NCBI RefSeq assembly: GCF_000757905.1
Contig: NZ_JRLH01000004.1
From: Arsenophonus nilaparvatae
GTDB taxonomy: Bacteria; Pseudomonadota; Gammaproteobacteria; Enterobacterales; Enterobacteriaceae
Reading direction: 5' to 3' (one strand)
Length of the DNA stretch: 64,000 bases
Under the pieces are notes generated by a model. It saw only the letters and a program-made list of their open reading frames with translations. It was not told the DNA's origin and ran no database searches. Each line of letters opens with the position of its first letter. Within the stretch, counting starts at the first letter, position 1. Shown piece by piece: positions 9,170 to 19,623 of this stretch. Both the position numbers and the translations under genes were made by a program.

Positions 9170-10477
9170 ATGAAATTCCCTGGTCAACGTAAGTCCAAGC
9201 ACTATTTTCCTGTTAGTCTTCGAGATCCCTTATTATCCAATCAAGAGTTAATCAATAGTGACAGTGATCATGCATATATAGTTGGTATAGATCAAACTTT
9301 GGTTGATATTGAAGCAAAAGTTGATGATGATTTTATTCAGCGTTATCAACTTAGTCAGGGGCACTCACTCGTTATTGAAGAGACTACTGCTGAAGAGCTT
9401 TATCGTGAGTTAACGGAGCGAAATCTTATTAGTCATGAATTTGCTGGTGGCACGATAGGGAATACTTTACATAATTACTCGTTATTAGCTGATGATAGAT
9501 CTGTGTTATTGGGTACGATGTGTAATAACATTCAAATTGGTAGCTATGCCTATCGTTATTTATGCCATACTTCGAGCCGGATGGATTTAAATTATTTACA
9601 GGGTGTTGATGGTCCGATTGGTCGCTGTTTTACCTTAATTACGGAAAATGGTGAACGAACATTTGCAATTAGCCCAGGGTTAATGAACCAATTGCGTCCT
9701 GATAGTATTCCAGAGCAAATTATTGCAGAAGCATCAGCACTGGTTATTACTGCTTATCTTGTCCGCAGCCAACCTGGTGAACCGATGCCTGCCGCAACAA
9801 TGCAAGCAATAGAATATGCTAAAAAACATGATGTGCCGGTGGTACTGACATTGGGCACTAAATTTGTTATTGCCGATGATCCCTCCTTTTGGCAAGATTT
9901 TCTCGCTAAATATGTTTCTGTTGTGGCAATGAACGAAGATGAAGCGTTAGAGTTGACGGGGATCAAAGATCCCTTATTAGCTGCCGATAAAGTGCTTGAT
10001 TGGGTTGATCTGGTGCTTTGTACCGCCGGTGCTGATGGACTCTACATGGCTGGTTATACCGAATCAACCTATAAAAGAGAAACTCAGCATCCTCTATTGT
10101 CTGGTGCGATTGAGCAATTTAATCGTTATGAATTTAGCCGGGCGATGAGGAAAAAAGAGTGTCAGCATCCTTTTAGGATCTATTCACATATTGAGCCTTA
10201 TATGGGTGGGCCAGAAAAAATCATGAATACCAATGGAGCTGGTGATGGTGCACTGTCTGCTTTATTACACGATATTACCGCCAATCGTTTTCATCGTTTA
10301 AATATACCTAATTCAACAAAACATTTTTTGCCCTACCTGACATATTCTTCCTTAGCACAGGTGTGTAAATATGCTAATAGAGTAAGTTATCAGGTACTTA
10401 TTCAACATTCACCACGTTTAACGCGAAGTTTGCCTGAAAAAGAAGATAGTTTAGAGGAATCTTACTGGGAAAGGTAA
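9170..10477 (+). CDS. gsk: inosine/guanosine kinase
   Basis: Phosphorylates inosine and guanosine in purine salvage. It is a PfkB-family kinase with the usual Gsk N-terminus (MKFPGQRKSKHYFPV), a substrate-binding GGTIGNTLHN segment and the catalytic anion-hole motif NTNGAGDGA near residue 362. Length is 435, against 434 for E. coli Gsk. It keeps the E. coli position next to the convergent ybaL. Confidence 0.97.
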   Translation: MKFPGQRKSKHYFPVSLRDPLLSNQELINSDSDHAYIVGIDQTLVDIEAKVDDDFIQRYQLSQGHSLVIEETTAEELYRELTERNLISHEFAGGTIGNTLHNYSLLADDRSVLLGTMCNNIQIGSYAYRYLCHTSSRMDLNYLQGVDGPIGRCFTLITENGERTFAISPGLMNQLRPDSIPEQIIAEASALVITAYLVRSQPGEPMPAATMQAIEYAKKHDVPVVLTLGTKFVIADDPSFWQDFLAKYVSVVAMNEDEALELTGIKDPLLAADKVLDWVDLVLCTAGADGLYMAGYTESTYKRETQHPLLSGAIEQFNRYEFSRAMRKKECQHPFRIYSHIEPYMGGPEKIMNTNGAGDGALSALLHDITANRFHRLNIPNSTKHFLPYLTYSSLAQVCKYANRVSYQVLIQHSPRLTRSLPEKEDSLEESYWER

Positions 10478-10484
10478 TTAAATA

Positions 10485-10522
10485 AAATCAGGAGAAAGCC
10501 AATATTTCCCCTGATTTATTTT
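10485..10522. terminator. bidirectional terminator between gsk and ybaL
   Basis: AAATCAGG pairs with CCTGATTT, extended by a GAAA/TTTC arm, between the convergent 3' ends of gsk and ybaL. T-rich tails exist on the plus side (TATTTTTAT) and, more weakly, on the minus side. Confidence 0.7.
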
Positions 10523-10528
10523 TATCGG

Positions 10529-12277
10529 CTAGTTAGAAGTATCAGGTTTTAAGTATTTATCTAAATCTTTAGTGCCTGATAATAAATTATCGTCATTATT
10601 ATTAATGGTACAGCCTACTGTTTTCTTTTTAGACAGGAAATGTGCCATGGTTTTGGCTATTTCATGTTCACCAACAACGATGTGATTTGCGCCACGTTCA
10701 CGAATATATCTAACTTCATCATCATAGTGGGCACGAACAATAATAGTGATATCAGGGTTTAATGACCTAGCCTTCTCAATAATTTGCCCAGCTTCATAAC
10801 CATTTGGAACGGTGACTAAAAGTGTTTGGGCACAATCTATGCGAGCCAGCTTCATTAGTGCTTTATTTACGGCATTGCCAATTAGTGAACGGAAACCATT
10901 TTTAGCTAATTCTTCAAATCGGGCGCGTGTATTTTCGATAACGACAATCGGGATATCTTTTTGGCGTAATTTTTCAGCCAGAATAGTACCAACACGACCA
11001 TAACCAACAATAATTGCATGACCGCAAATATCGACAGGAATTTGTGCAACTTCTTCCTGCGTTTCATCTAATAATTCTTCCTCTGTTGTTTCGGTTTTTT
11101 TCAGATAACGGTCAAGTAAGCTAAATAGTAATGGATTAATCATAATAGAGACGATAGCACCAGCTAAAACCAGGTTTGGCGCTTGACTATCAAATACATT
11201 GAGAGTTATTCCCATTCCGGCCAGGATGAAAGAAAATTCACCGATTTGTGCCAGACTTATTGCGATAGTTAAGGCGGTTCGGCGGCTATGACCAAATAGT
11301 CTCACTAACAGTAATGCGGCGAGTGATTTACCAATAGTAATAATTGCTAAAACCGCCAATACCGCGAGTGGATGTTCTATTAATATAATAGGGTCTAGAA
11401 GCATACCGACCGATACAAAAAATAGAACTGCAAATGCATCTCGCAAAGGTAGTGTATCTTGTGCAGCTCGATGACTTAATTCAGATTCATTTAGGATCAT
11501 ACCAGCGAAAAATGCGCCAAGGGCAAAAGAAGCATTAAATAGAGTTACCGCGGCATAGGCAATACCGAGTGCTAGTACTAAAACCGCTAGTGTGAATAAT
11601 TCACGAGAACCGGTTGCCGCAGTACGGGCTAGCATCCATGGAATAAGTTGGCGACCGATGAAAAGGGTAATGATGATAAAAATAGCCACTTTACCAACGG
11701 TAATGGTTAATTTAATGGCGAGCTCACTAAAACTGGCATTATTACTATCGAGAATACCGGCAATTGCTGGCAGCAATACCAGGGTCAAGACCATGACTAA
11801 ATCTTCGACAATCAGCCAGCCAATGGCAATTCGGCCTCGTTTACTATCGATCAGTTGACGTTCTTCTAATGCTCTTAATAGCACTACAGTACTGGCTGTT
11901 GAGAGACAAAGACCAAAAACGATACCAGCAAATATACCCCAACCAAATAGCATGGCTAAACCAAGACCTAATAAGGTGGCTGTAATTATTTGAGCGATAG
12001 CACCAGGAATAGCAATCGATTTTACGGCTAAAAGATCTTTTAAGGAAAAATGTAAGCCAACACCAAACATCAATAATATAACACCAATTTCGGCGAGTTC
12101 ACTGGCTAAATTTGTATTTGCAACAAAACCTGGCGTAAATGGACCAATAAGAACACCGGCCAATAAATAGCCGACTAACGGTGATATCCTTAGCCGTTGT
12201 GCAATCATACCAAATAGATAGGCAAGAGCTAAACCACCAACAATTGTTGTGATGAGGGATGATGCTGAATGATCCAT
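10529..12277 (-). CDS. ybaL: YbaL-type cation:proton antiporter (CPA2 family)
   Basis: An inner-membrane monovalent cation/H+ antiporter-like protein. The first 380 or so residues form about 12 hydrophobic helices with the Kef-type Na/H exchanger signature (GVGLHFSLKDLL, LVEDLVMV). Residues about 415-535 are a cytoplasmic RCK/TrkA-N Rossmann domain, opening with AIIVGYGRVGTILAEKL. Length is 582 against 558 in E. coli. Convergent with gsk, as in E. coli. Its transported ion is inferred only from the family. Confidence 0.93.
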   Translation of the reverse strand: MDHSASSLITTIVGGLALAYLFGMIAQRLRISPLVGYLLAGVLIGPFTPGFVANTNLASELAEIGVILLMFGVGLHFSLKDLLAVKSIAIPGAIAQIITATLLGLGLAMLFGWGIFAGIVFGLCLSTASTVVLLRALEERQLIDSKRGRIAIGWLIVEDLVMVLTLVLLPAIAGILDSNNASFSELAIKLTITVGKVAIFIIITLFIGRQLIPWMLARTAATGSRELFTLAVLVLALGIAYAAVTLFNASFALGAFFAGMILNESELSHRAAQDTLPLRDAFAVLFFVSVGMLLDPIILIEHPLAVLAVLAIITIGKSLAALLLVRLFGHSRRTALTIAISLAQIGEFSFILAGMGITLNVFDSQAPNLVLAGAIVSIMINPLLFSLLDRYLKKTETTEEELLDETQEEVAQIPVDICGHAIIVGYGRVGTILAEKLRQKDIPIVVIENTRARFEELAKNGFRSLIGNAVNKALMKLARIDCAQTLLVTVPNGYEAGQIIEKARSLNPDITIIVRAHYDDEVRYIRERGANHIVVGEHEIAKTMAHFLSKKKTVGCTINNNDDNLLSGTKDLDKYLKPDTSN

Positions 12278-13159
12278 TAAATCTCCTCTTTTTGGGATGA
12301 CAAAATACGTTATATAGAATTCAAACTTATTTTATCTGCTATAGACTAAAAAAGCGCTAAAAAATTACGTTATAAATAATAAAAAAGCAGTTAACGATAA
12401 AAAGAAAACAAATAGCTTGTTTTTTTTATAAAAATGCCAAGTAAATAACCATATTAACTATTATAACTATAATTTATTATTTTATAATATATTATAATAT
12501 AAACTATTATTCTTTTTTTTATTCTTATTTGATAATGATGTGGTCAAAAAAAATGATAATGATAAAAAATCCAGGTTGAATTAATTAATTCAATACACTT
12601 TCTGTGTAATATAATTTTAACTGCTGAAACGATGTCAATTGTCTCCAAAGGTTAATGCAAAGGGTATTTATCAATCATCTCAACAATAGAATCATTAGGT
12701 TGATACTTTTACATTTTGGATATAATTAGCAAAATGATGTATCAAATAACAAGTATAGTAGTTATTTATGCTAATAAAATAAAAAAATTTGCAAAAATCA
12801 AAATGAATTGATTGATTATTTTTTGACTGAGCATTTTTATTGCCATTTAGGCTAACAATAACAACAATTATCTAATGTTTTCCATATGGTTTTATTAAGT
12901 TTTTCAGTGAATTAACTGAATTAAAATAATCATTGTCCACTATTCCTTTAGCAATAGCGATTCAGTCTCTATTTTGTTATTTAATTGAGATTATGACTAG
13001 CAATACTTTTATCTTGCGTAATGGCCAAAACGATTTATGTTGTAATAATCAAATAAAATATTTAGTAAATAACAAAATAGAGACTTATTTTTATAGGATA
13101 TAAAATAAATTATTTGATGAAATACAGAGGTATAAATTTTTAATGGTGTGGAGACAGAT
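12278..13159. other. long AT-rich intergenic region upstream of ushA and ybaL
   Basis: Roughly 880 bp separating the divergently transcribed ybaL and ushA. E. coli has the transporter gene fsr here, and I find no clear remnant of it. It must hold both promoters, but I cannot place them confidently. Confidence 0.5.
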
Positions 13160-14824
13160 ATGCGATTGTCACTTAAGACTTCCCTGGGTGGGATAATGTT
13201 ATTTTTATGGTTGTTATTAAGTCCAACCGCAATTGCATGGCAAAAAGATAAAATTTACTCTATCACAATATTACATACCAATGATCATCATGGTCATTTT
13301 TGGCATAACAAAAACGGAGAATATGGGTTAGCAGCGCAAAAAACATTAGTTGCAGAAATTCGCCATGAAGTTGCAAAAAAAGGGGGAATTGTTTTACTGC
13401 TTTCCGGTGGAGATATTAACACAGGTGTGCCTGAATCCGATTTGCAAGATGCTAAACCAGATATTAAAGGCATGAATATGATTGGTTATGACGCAATGGC
13501 AATTGGTAATCATGAGTTTGATAAACCTTTGGCGATCTTACGCAAACAACAACAATGGGCAACTTTTCCTTTTTTGTCAGCCAATATTTATCAAACCAGT
13601 ACTGGCCAGAGATTATTCAAACCCTATCTTATTTTTAATAAACAGGGCATTAAAATTGCCGTTATTGGTTTAACTACCGACGATACTGTTAAGTTAGGTA
13701 ACCCAGGGATATTTTCCGATATAGAATTCCGTTCACCTATCAATGAAGCAAAAACGGTGATCCAATCTTTACGTGTTAATGAAAAGCCCGATATCGTTAT
13801 TGCAGCGACGCATATGGGACATTATAACAATGGTGAACATGGTTCTAATGCTCCTGGTGATGTTGAAATGGCGCGTAGTTTACCGACTGGATATTTGGAT
13901 ATGATAGTGGGCGGTCATTCTCAAGATCCCGTTTGCATGTCCGTCAGCAGGACAAATTACAAACAAGTTGATTATGTGCCTGGTACATTATGTATCCCAG
14001 ATCGTCAAAATGGAACTTGGATTGTGCAGGCTCATGAATGGGGAAAATATGTTGGGCGGGCTGATTTTGAATTTAAAAATGGCAAATTTATTTTAACCCG
14101 TTATCGACTTATTCCTATTAATTTAAAAAAGAAACGGCTTAATGAAGATGGTTCGACAGAGCTAACTCTTTATACACGAGAAATTCCGCCCGATGTTGAT
14201 ATGGTAAAATTACTTTCTCCGTTTCAGACAAAAGGCCGTCAACAATTAGATATGAAATTAGGTTTCGTTGATGGTCGATTACAAGGTTCCCGCAACAAAA
14301 TACGTTTTGAGCAAACTAATTTGGCACGGCTGATTTTAGCGTCGCAAGTGGAACGTGTAAATGCCGACTTTGCCATTATGAGCAGTGGCATGATCCGTAA
14401 TTCTATTGAACGAGGTGAGATCAGTTATCGACAAGTATTTAAGGTTTTACCTTTTGCTAATCATGTAGCCTATGTTGATTTTAATGGTCAGGAAGTGAAA
14501 AATTATTTGGCAGCCGTTGCTAGTATGACGCCCGGTTCGGGGGCTTATGCCCAATTCTATAATATCAGTTTAATTCGTCATAAAGATGGCACGATTACAG
14601 ATATTAAAATAGCCGGTCAGCCACTAGATATTAAAAAGCATTATCGGATGGCAACACTAGATTTTATTGCTTTTGGTGGTGATGGTTACCCGAAAATTAG
14701 CCATCATCCAAATTATGTCAATTCGGGATTGGTGGACACTGAGGTATTAAAGCATTTTATTGAAAAACATGCGCCGTTAAAAGTTAATGATTATGCGCCC
14801 GGTAAAGAAATTATTAATCATTGA
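13160..14824 (+). CDS. ushA: periplasmic 5'-nucleotidase / UDP-sugar hydrolase
   Basis: UshA degrades extracellular nucleotides and UDP-sugars in the periplasm. A signal peptide is clear (positive start, hydrophobic core, cleavage near PTAIAWQKDK). The metallophosphatase domain follows: ILHTNDHHGHF, SGGDINTG, IGNHEFD and VGGHSQDPVC. The C-terminal nucleotidase domain carries the substrate-stacking FxxGGDGYP motif. The ATG at 13160 follows GGAG at good spacing; the GTG twelve bases upstream is less likely. Length 554 against 550 in E. coli. Confidence 0.95.
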   Translation: MRLSLKTSLGGIMLFLWLLLSPTAIAWQKDKIYSITILHTNDHHGHFWHNKNGEYGLAAQKTLVAEIRHEVAKKGGIVLLLSGGDINTGVPESDLQDAKPDIKGMNMIGYDAMAIGNHEFDKPLAILRKQQQWATFPFLSANIYQTSTGQRLFKPYLIFNKQGIKIAVIGLTTDDTVKLGNPGIFSDIEFRSPINEAKTVIQSLRVNEKPDIVIAATHMGHYNNGEHGSNAPGDVEMARSLPTGYLDMIVGGHSQDPVCMSVSRTNYKQVDYVPGTLCIPDRQNGTWIVQAHEWGKYVGRADFEFKNGKFILTRYRLIPINLKKKRLNEDGSTELTLYTREIPPDVDMVKLLSPFQTKGRQQLDMKLGFVDGRLQGSRNKIRFEQTNLARLILASQVERVNADFAIMSSGMIRNSIERGEISYRQVFKVLPFANHVAYVDFNGQEVKNYLAAVASMTPGSGAYAQFYNISLIRHKDGTITDIKIAGQPLDIKKHYRMATLDFIAFGGDGYPKISHHPNYVNSGLVDTEVLKHFIEKHAPLKVNDYAPGKEIINH

Positions 14825-14835
14825 TTAATTCGGTA

Positions 14836-15315
14836 TTATTTATCACTTTTTATATTGGCAAAAATTGCATTTAATAAATAAGCTAAATCGTTGGGATCAA
14901 GTTCAATCTCAAGTCCTCTTTTTCCACCTGAAATATAAATAGTGGCAAATTGCTTGGCTTGTTCATCAATAATAGTGGGCAGACATTTTTTTTGTCCTAA
15001 TGGGCTAATTCCGCCTAATAAATAGCCTGTTATTTTTTGGGCGATTTGAGGATCAACCATTTCTGCTTTTTTGGCGTTAAATGTGCTGGCAACGCGTTTC
15101 AAATTAAGTTGTCCAGATACCGGTGTGATAGCAACGATGAGATGTTTGCTATTTCCATTTAACGCTACCAGTAGCGTTTTAAATACTTGCCTGGCATCAA
15201 GCGCCAATTTTTCCACCGCCTCTTGACCGAAATGATGTAGATGAGCATCATGTTTATAGCTATGTAGCACATATTTGATTCTGTTTTTTTGCAATAAGTT
15301 AATAGCGGGGGTCAT
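14836..15315 (-). CDS. ybaK: Cys-tRNA(Pro)/Cys-tRNA(Cys) deacylase YbaK
   Basis: A free-standing editing enzyme that hydrolyses cysteine mischarged on tRNA(Pro). The 159 residues match E. coli YbaK in length. The motifs QVFKTLLVAL with its catalytic Lys, and GYLLGGISPLGQKK, are those of the YbaK/EbsC fold. The gene ends 12 bp from the convergent ushA stop, which preserves the E. coli ushA-ybaK neighbourhood. Confidence 0.95.
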   Translation of the reverse strand: MTPAINLLQKNRIKYVLHSYKHDAHLHHFGQEAVEKLALDARQVFKTLLVALNGNSKHLIVAITPVSGQLNLKRVASTFNAKKAEMVDPQIAQKITGYLLGGISPLGQKKCLPTIIDEQAKQFATIYISGGKRGLEIELDPNDLAYLLNAIFANIKSDK

Positions 15316-15412
15316 ATAAAAACCTTATTTTAGGTAATGTTATAGCGGGTGGTTAAATTGCCATTTTATTATTTTGATTGGCAATATCGCTTAAATAAAA
15401 ACTGGAATTGAA

Positions 15413-16228
15413 TTAATCGATTTGTCGTTTAAATAAGTTAGCAAGGTTGTTGTCGCCATATAAATGTAAAGCGCCAACGGCCACTACATAATGACCCGCT
15501 GACAATTTTTTTAACTTTTGACACCATAATAAATTACGTTCTTGCATTAATAACTGATAAACATCATCGCGAAAGGTTCTCGGTAATTTTAAATTCAGCT
15601 CAGGTTTGAAGTTTATCCACCAACTCAACATTATCTGTAGCGAACGAGCATTAGAGCGCCAATATGTCAAGGTATCTTCCAATAAAGATTGTCCATTATT
15701 GGGTAAATTCATGAGGAGCTCGATTTGGGAGGCGGCACCTTCTAGTTCAATGATCGGTTTCTGCTGTTGCTGTGCAACTTGCAGCAGTTGATAATCTATC
15801 CCGTATTGAGGAAATAATCCTAGGCTCTGCGCTTGATTGGCTTGTAAGAACAACGCAATTTGCCAGGCAGCAAGAGTATCTAATTGTTCGTAGTGCAGTT
15901 TGATTTCTTGGCAATAATGTTTAAATTTCAGATATAGTGAAGGTGAAAGCCGTTGTTTGACCGGTGGGCAAGGGATATCAGAATTGTTAGTTAAGGGAGG
16001 CACTGTATCAGTAATGTCGGCTTCAACAATCAAAGCATCGCATTGATTGAGTTTGTTTATTAGAGTTTGAGGTAGCGGGAACATATTTTTGCTGGCCATA
16101 TGAATACTACCAACGAGATGCAGATGAATATTTCCGGCCAGGCTAACATCATAAGCAGGATAAGGATAATGTTTAGTCTTATTGGCAATCAAATATTTTT
16201 TTAGCCTAGATAATACAGGCTCTACCAT
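15413..16228 (-). CDS. ybaP: TraB/GumN-family protein YbaP
   Basis: A protein of the TraB/PrgY/GumN fold, of unsettled biochemical function, possibly a metalloprotease-like hydrolase. Two family GxH motifs are visible: HLVGSIHMA near residue 35 and AVGALHLYGDNNL near the end. The usual E. coli signal peptide is not obvious: the N-terminus is Lys-rich and then polar. Length 271 against 264 in E. coli. Position after ybaK matches E. coli. Confidence 0.85.
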   Translation of the reverse strand: MVEPVLSRLKKYLIANKTKHYPYPAYDVSLAGNIHLHLVGSIHMASKNMFPLPQTLINKLNQCDALIVEADITDTVPPLTNNSDIPCPPVKQRLSPSLYLKFKHYCQEIKLHYEQLDTLAAWQIALFLQANQAQSLGLFPQYGIDYQLLQVAQQQQKPIIELEGAASQIELLMNLPNNGQSLLEDTLTYWRSNARSLQIMLSWWINFKPELNLKLPRTFRDDVYQLLMQERNLLWCQKLKKLSAGHYVVAVGALHLYGDNNLANLFKRQID

Positions 16229-16320
16229 TCTTCATTTCCCCTTAACACAAAAATTGCTCATTGCCAGTTTAATAGGTTAGCTGTTTTTAATCATTGAGTA
16301 CAAGATTTTCTATGCTTTAT

Positions 16321-16354
16321 AAAAAACGGTAACTGAACTTTAGTCACCGTTTTG
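16321..16354 (-). terminator. intrinsic terminator after copA
   Basis: On the minus strand AAAACGGTGAC pairs with GTTACCGTTTT, leaving a T-rich tail. It lies just beyond the copA stop and could also serve the plus direction. Confidence 0.7.
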
Positions 16355-16376
16355 TTAACTGGTGGATGATAATTTA

Positions 16377-19094
16377 TTACTTAGGTTTAAATCGCAATAA
16401 ACGATTTGCATTACTAACGACAGTAATTGATGACAATGCCATAGCGACACTAGCAATAACCGGATTAAGTAAGGTTCCAGTAAATGGATAAAATAGACCT
16501 GCTGCGATGGGGATGCCCAGTGTGTTGTAAATAAACGCACCAAACAGATTTTGTTTCATATTACGCAAAGTCCCTTGGGCAATTTGCACCACATCAGCAA
16601 CACTATGTAAGTTATGATTAATTAATGTGATAGCGGCTGTTTCAATTGCAATATCACTACCGCTCCCCATGGCAATACCAACATCAGCACGAGCTAGAGC
16701 AGGGGCGTCATTAATGCCATCACCAATCATGGCAACTTTATGACCACTCTTTTGTAGTTGTGCGATGACGGCTGCTTTTTTATCGGGCAATACACCGGCA
16801 AACACTTGATCGATTCCCAATTCTTTAGCAATGGCATTGGCAGTGATTGGATTATCACCGGTTAACATGATCAATTGATATTTTTGCTTATGTAGCCGCT
16901 GTAAAGCACTAATGGCGGTTTCTCGTAGTGGATCTCGAATTGAAAATAATGCAGCTAATTGATTATCAATGGCCAGTAAGACCGGAGTGATCCCATTACT
17001 GGCTTGTTTAGCAATTAATTGATCAACTTGTTGGCTGCTAATCGAGTATTGTGACATCAGGGCCTGGGTGCCTAACAAAATTGTTTTATTGTCGATTTCA
17101 CCTTTCACTCCGGCGCCAGCTAAAGTGCGAAACTGATTTACCTCTGGTAACGATAACCCAACGCTTTTCGCTAAAATCGCATTCGCTAATGGATGATTAG
17201 CACCTTGCTCAAGGGCGCCAGCAATGGCTAGTACTTGGGATTGTTCAAATTGATTAAAAGTATGAATTTCTGTGACTTCAGGTTTACCTAGCGTTAATGT
17301 TCCGGTTTTATCGAAAACTAAGGTGTCTAGGTTGCTAGCTTGTTGTAAGGCTTCGGCATCGCGTATTAGAGCGCCATATTCTGCTGCGCGAGCAACACCC
17401 GCAATAATTGACATTGGCGTTGCTAGACCAAGTGCACATGGGCAGGCGATGATGAGTACGCTGGTGGTAACTATTAATGCATAGCTGATTTGAGGTGATG
17501 GTCCAAAAAAATACCAGATAGTTCCGGCAATTAAGGCAATTATGATCACAGTAGGGACGAAAATAGCGGCGATTTTATCAGCCAGTAGTCCTATTGCTGG
17601 TTTACTGCTTTGTGCTTGGCGCACTAATTTAATAATGCGTGCTAAGGTGGTATATTGGCCGACTGCCGAAACCCGCAATAATGCAGTACCATCTTGTACC
17701 ACCGTTCCTGCATGTACTTTTTCACCTACGGTCCTATATTGTGCAATAGCCTCCCCAGTTAACATGGATTCATCTAGCCAAATTTCACCGCTAGTCAGTT
17801 CACCGTCAACGGGAATGCGATCACCGGTAGTTAGACGTAATACCATACCTTGTTCAACTTGTGACAGTGGCACTCTATTTTCGCCCTTTTCACTAATAAC
17901 CAGTGCAGTGGGTGGAGTGAGATCAAGTAATCGCTTTAGCGCATTTGATGAACGTTGACGGGCACCTTGTTCTAATGCATGGCCAAGATTAATTAAACCA
18001 ATGATCATTAGACTGGCTTCATAATAAAGATGACGAGCCTGGAAAGGAAATTTATCTGGCCACAAATTAACGCTAATTGAATATAGCCAGGCGGCACCGG
18101 TTCCAAGTGCGACCAGGGTGTCCATTGTTGCACTGCCATTTTTTAGACTTCTCCAGGCGTTATAATAAAAATGGCCACCAGTTAAAACCATGATAATCAG
18201 AGTGAGCATACCAATAAGCAGCCAGCTAAATTGATTTTCTTCACTTAACATCATATGGTTGCCAATCATGCCCCAAATCATAACAGCGATACCAATTAGT
18301 AGTGCTAAAGCGGCTTGCCAACGAAATTTGCGTATAATGTCCTTGGTTAGCTGCTGTTGTTTTTCTCGATGTTCTATTTCATTATCAATGACTTCGGCGT
18401 CATAACCTGCTTTTTGCGCCGCTTGAATTAATGCGTGATGTTTAGCTTGTCCGGTGATTAGAGCACTGCGTTCGGCTAAATTAACCTGAGCGTTTTGTAC
18501 GCCTGGAATACTAAGTAACGCTTTTTGTACTTTATTAACGCAGCTGGCACATGTCATACCATTGATGAGTAATTGTATTGTCTCACTATCAATATTTACT
18601 TTCTCAAGTTTATCTGATGCAGTTTGTTTGCTAACTGTTTGGGTTGTCTCGGGTGATAGTGTGGCTGATTGTTGGCGAATGGAAGGATTGCTTGCTGTTT
18701 CCAATGTCGCTTGGTAGCCGGCCGATTTAACCGCCGCAATTAGCTCTGTGGGCTTGGCAGTACCAAAAATTTGAGCTGTTTGAGTGGTTACTATGGCGGC
18801 GGCAACACCACTGATATTTTCCAATGTTTGTTGTGTTTTATTGACACAGTTGCGGCAATTGAGCCCTGTAAGCTGTAGTTTAATATCAGGTTGTGTTGCC
18901 ACTTTCCCTTGGTAACCGGCTTGTTCTATGGTTTTAATTATATCTTGTACTGAAGCAGAACCGGTAACTTTGGCATAATTAAGTGTAACGGCAACTTGTT
19001 GTATGTCTGGCAGTGCTTCCAGCGCTTTAGTTAGCTTGCTAATACAATTGGAGCAAGTCAGTCCTTGTAGCGCTAGAATGGTGATATTAGGCAT
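16377..19094 (-). CDS. copA: Cu(I)-exporting P-type ATPase CopA
   Basis: A P1B-type ATPase that pumps Cu(I) out of the cytosol. Three N-terminal heavy-metal domains are seen, each with a CxxC site (LTCSNC, LNCRNC, MTCASC); E. coli CopA has two. Membrane helices, the metal-channel CPC (IACPCALG), the phosphorylation site DKTGTLT, the nucleotide-binding HP dipeptide and the MIGDGINDAPAL hinge follow. Translation from ATG 19094 is supported by AGGAG upstream; an upstream ATG would add eight residues. It is divergent from cueR and fired from a CueR-type promoter at 19185-19215. Confidence 0.97.
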   Translation of the reverse strand: MPNITILALQGLTCSNCISKLTKALEALPDIQQVAVTLNYAKVTGSASVQDIIKTIEQAGYQGKVATQPDIKLQLTGLNCRNCVNKTQQTLENISGVAAAIVTTQTAQIFGTAKPTELIAAVKSAGYQATLETASNPSIRQQSATLSPETTQTVSKQTASDKLEKVNIDSETIQLLINGMTCASCVNKVQKALLSIPGVQNAQVNLAERSALITGQAKHHALIQAAQKAGYDAEVIDNEIEHREKQQQLTKDIIRKFRWQAALALLIGIAVMIWGMIGNHMMLSEENQFSWLLIGMLTLIIMVLTGGHFYYNAWRSLKNGSATMDTLVALGTGAAWLYSISVNLWPDKFPFQARHLYYEASLMIIGLINLGHALEQGARQRSSNALKRLLDLTPPTALVISEKGENRVPLSQVEQGMVLRLTTGDRIPVDGELTSGEIWLDESMLTGEAIAQYRTVGEKVHAGTVVQDGTALLRVSAVGQYTTLARIIKLVRQAQSSKPAIGLLADKIAAIFVPTVIIIALIAGTIWYFFGPSPQISYALIVTTSVLIIACPCALGLATPMSIIAGVARAAEYGALIRDAEALQQASNLDTLVFDKTGTLTLGKPEVTEIHTFNQFEQSQVLAIAGALEQGANHPLANAILAKSVGLSLPEVNQFRTLAGAGVKGEIDNKTILLGTQALMSQYSISSQQVDQLIAKQASNGITPVLLAIDNQLAALFSIRDPLRETAISALQRLHKQKYQLIMLTGDNPITANAIAKELGIDQVFAGVLPDKKAAVIAQLQKSGHKVAMIGDGINDAPALARADVGIAMGSGSDIAIETAAITLINHNLHSVADVVQIAQGTLRNMKQNLFGAFIYNTLGIPIAAGLFYPFTGTLLNPVIASVAMALSSITVVSNANRLLRFKPK

Positions 19095-19184
19095 GATTGA
19101 CACTCCTAATGCATACAATAAATTAATTGGTATAATGCTAATTACGTCCTAACATTATGGCTGAAATAACCTGGATTATCATAA

Positions 19185-19215
19185 AGGTTAAACCTTCTAG
19201 TAAGGGTAAGGTCAA
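19185..19215 (-). promoter_or_regulatory. CueR-controlled copA promoter
   Basis: On the minus strand a TTGACC -35 and a TAACCT -10 are separated by 19 bp, the overlong spacing typical of MerR-family-activated promoters. The spacer contains the CueR dyad (CCTTAC..., AGAAGG). It sits in the gap between copA and cueR and closely resembles the E. coli copA promoter. Confidence 0.85.
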
Positions 19216-19224
19216 GGAGAAATA

Positions 19225-19623
19225 ATGAATATTACTCAAGTTGCAGAGAAAACGGGATTAAGTGCCAAGACAATTCGGTTTTATGAGGAAAAGTCATTAA
19301 TTACTCCGCCAGCGAGAAGTGAAAATGGCTATCGCCATTATCAACCTGCTCACTTGGAAGAGTTAACATTATTAAAGCAAGCCAGAGAGGTTGGATTTAC
19401 GTTAAAAGAGTGTCGGAAATTACTTGAACTTTTCCGTAATCCACGTCGCCACAGTGCGGATATAAAAGCGGCGACGTTAAATAAAATTAGTGAAATTGAA
19501 AAAACCATTACCGAACTTAATTTGATCCGCGATAGCTTGCTTTCATTGGTTGCATCGTGTCCAGGGGATGACAATGCAAAATGCCCGATTATTGATCATC
19601 TGGTTGGTCATCATGTTGATTAG
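19225..19623 (+). CDS. cueR: copper-responsive MerR-family activator CueR
   Basis: CueR senses Cu(I) and activates copA. The MerR winged helix is at the N-terminus (VAEKTGLSAKTIRFYEEKSLI), then a dimerisation helix. Two C-terminal cysteines (CPGDDNAKC) form the metal-binding loop, the C-x7-C pattern of CueR. Length is 132 (E. coli 135). It is divergent from copA. Its 3' end overlaps the 3' end of ybbJ on the other strand by about 35 bp. Confidence 0.96.
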   Translation: MNITQVAEKTGLSAKTIRFYEEKSLITPPARSENGYRHYQPAHLEELTLLKQAREVGFTLKECRKLLELFRNPRRHSADIKAATLNKISEIEKTITELNLIRDSLLSLVASCPGDDNAKCPIIDHLVGHHVD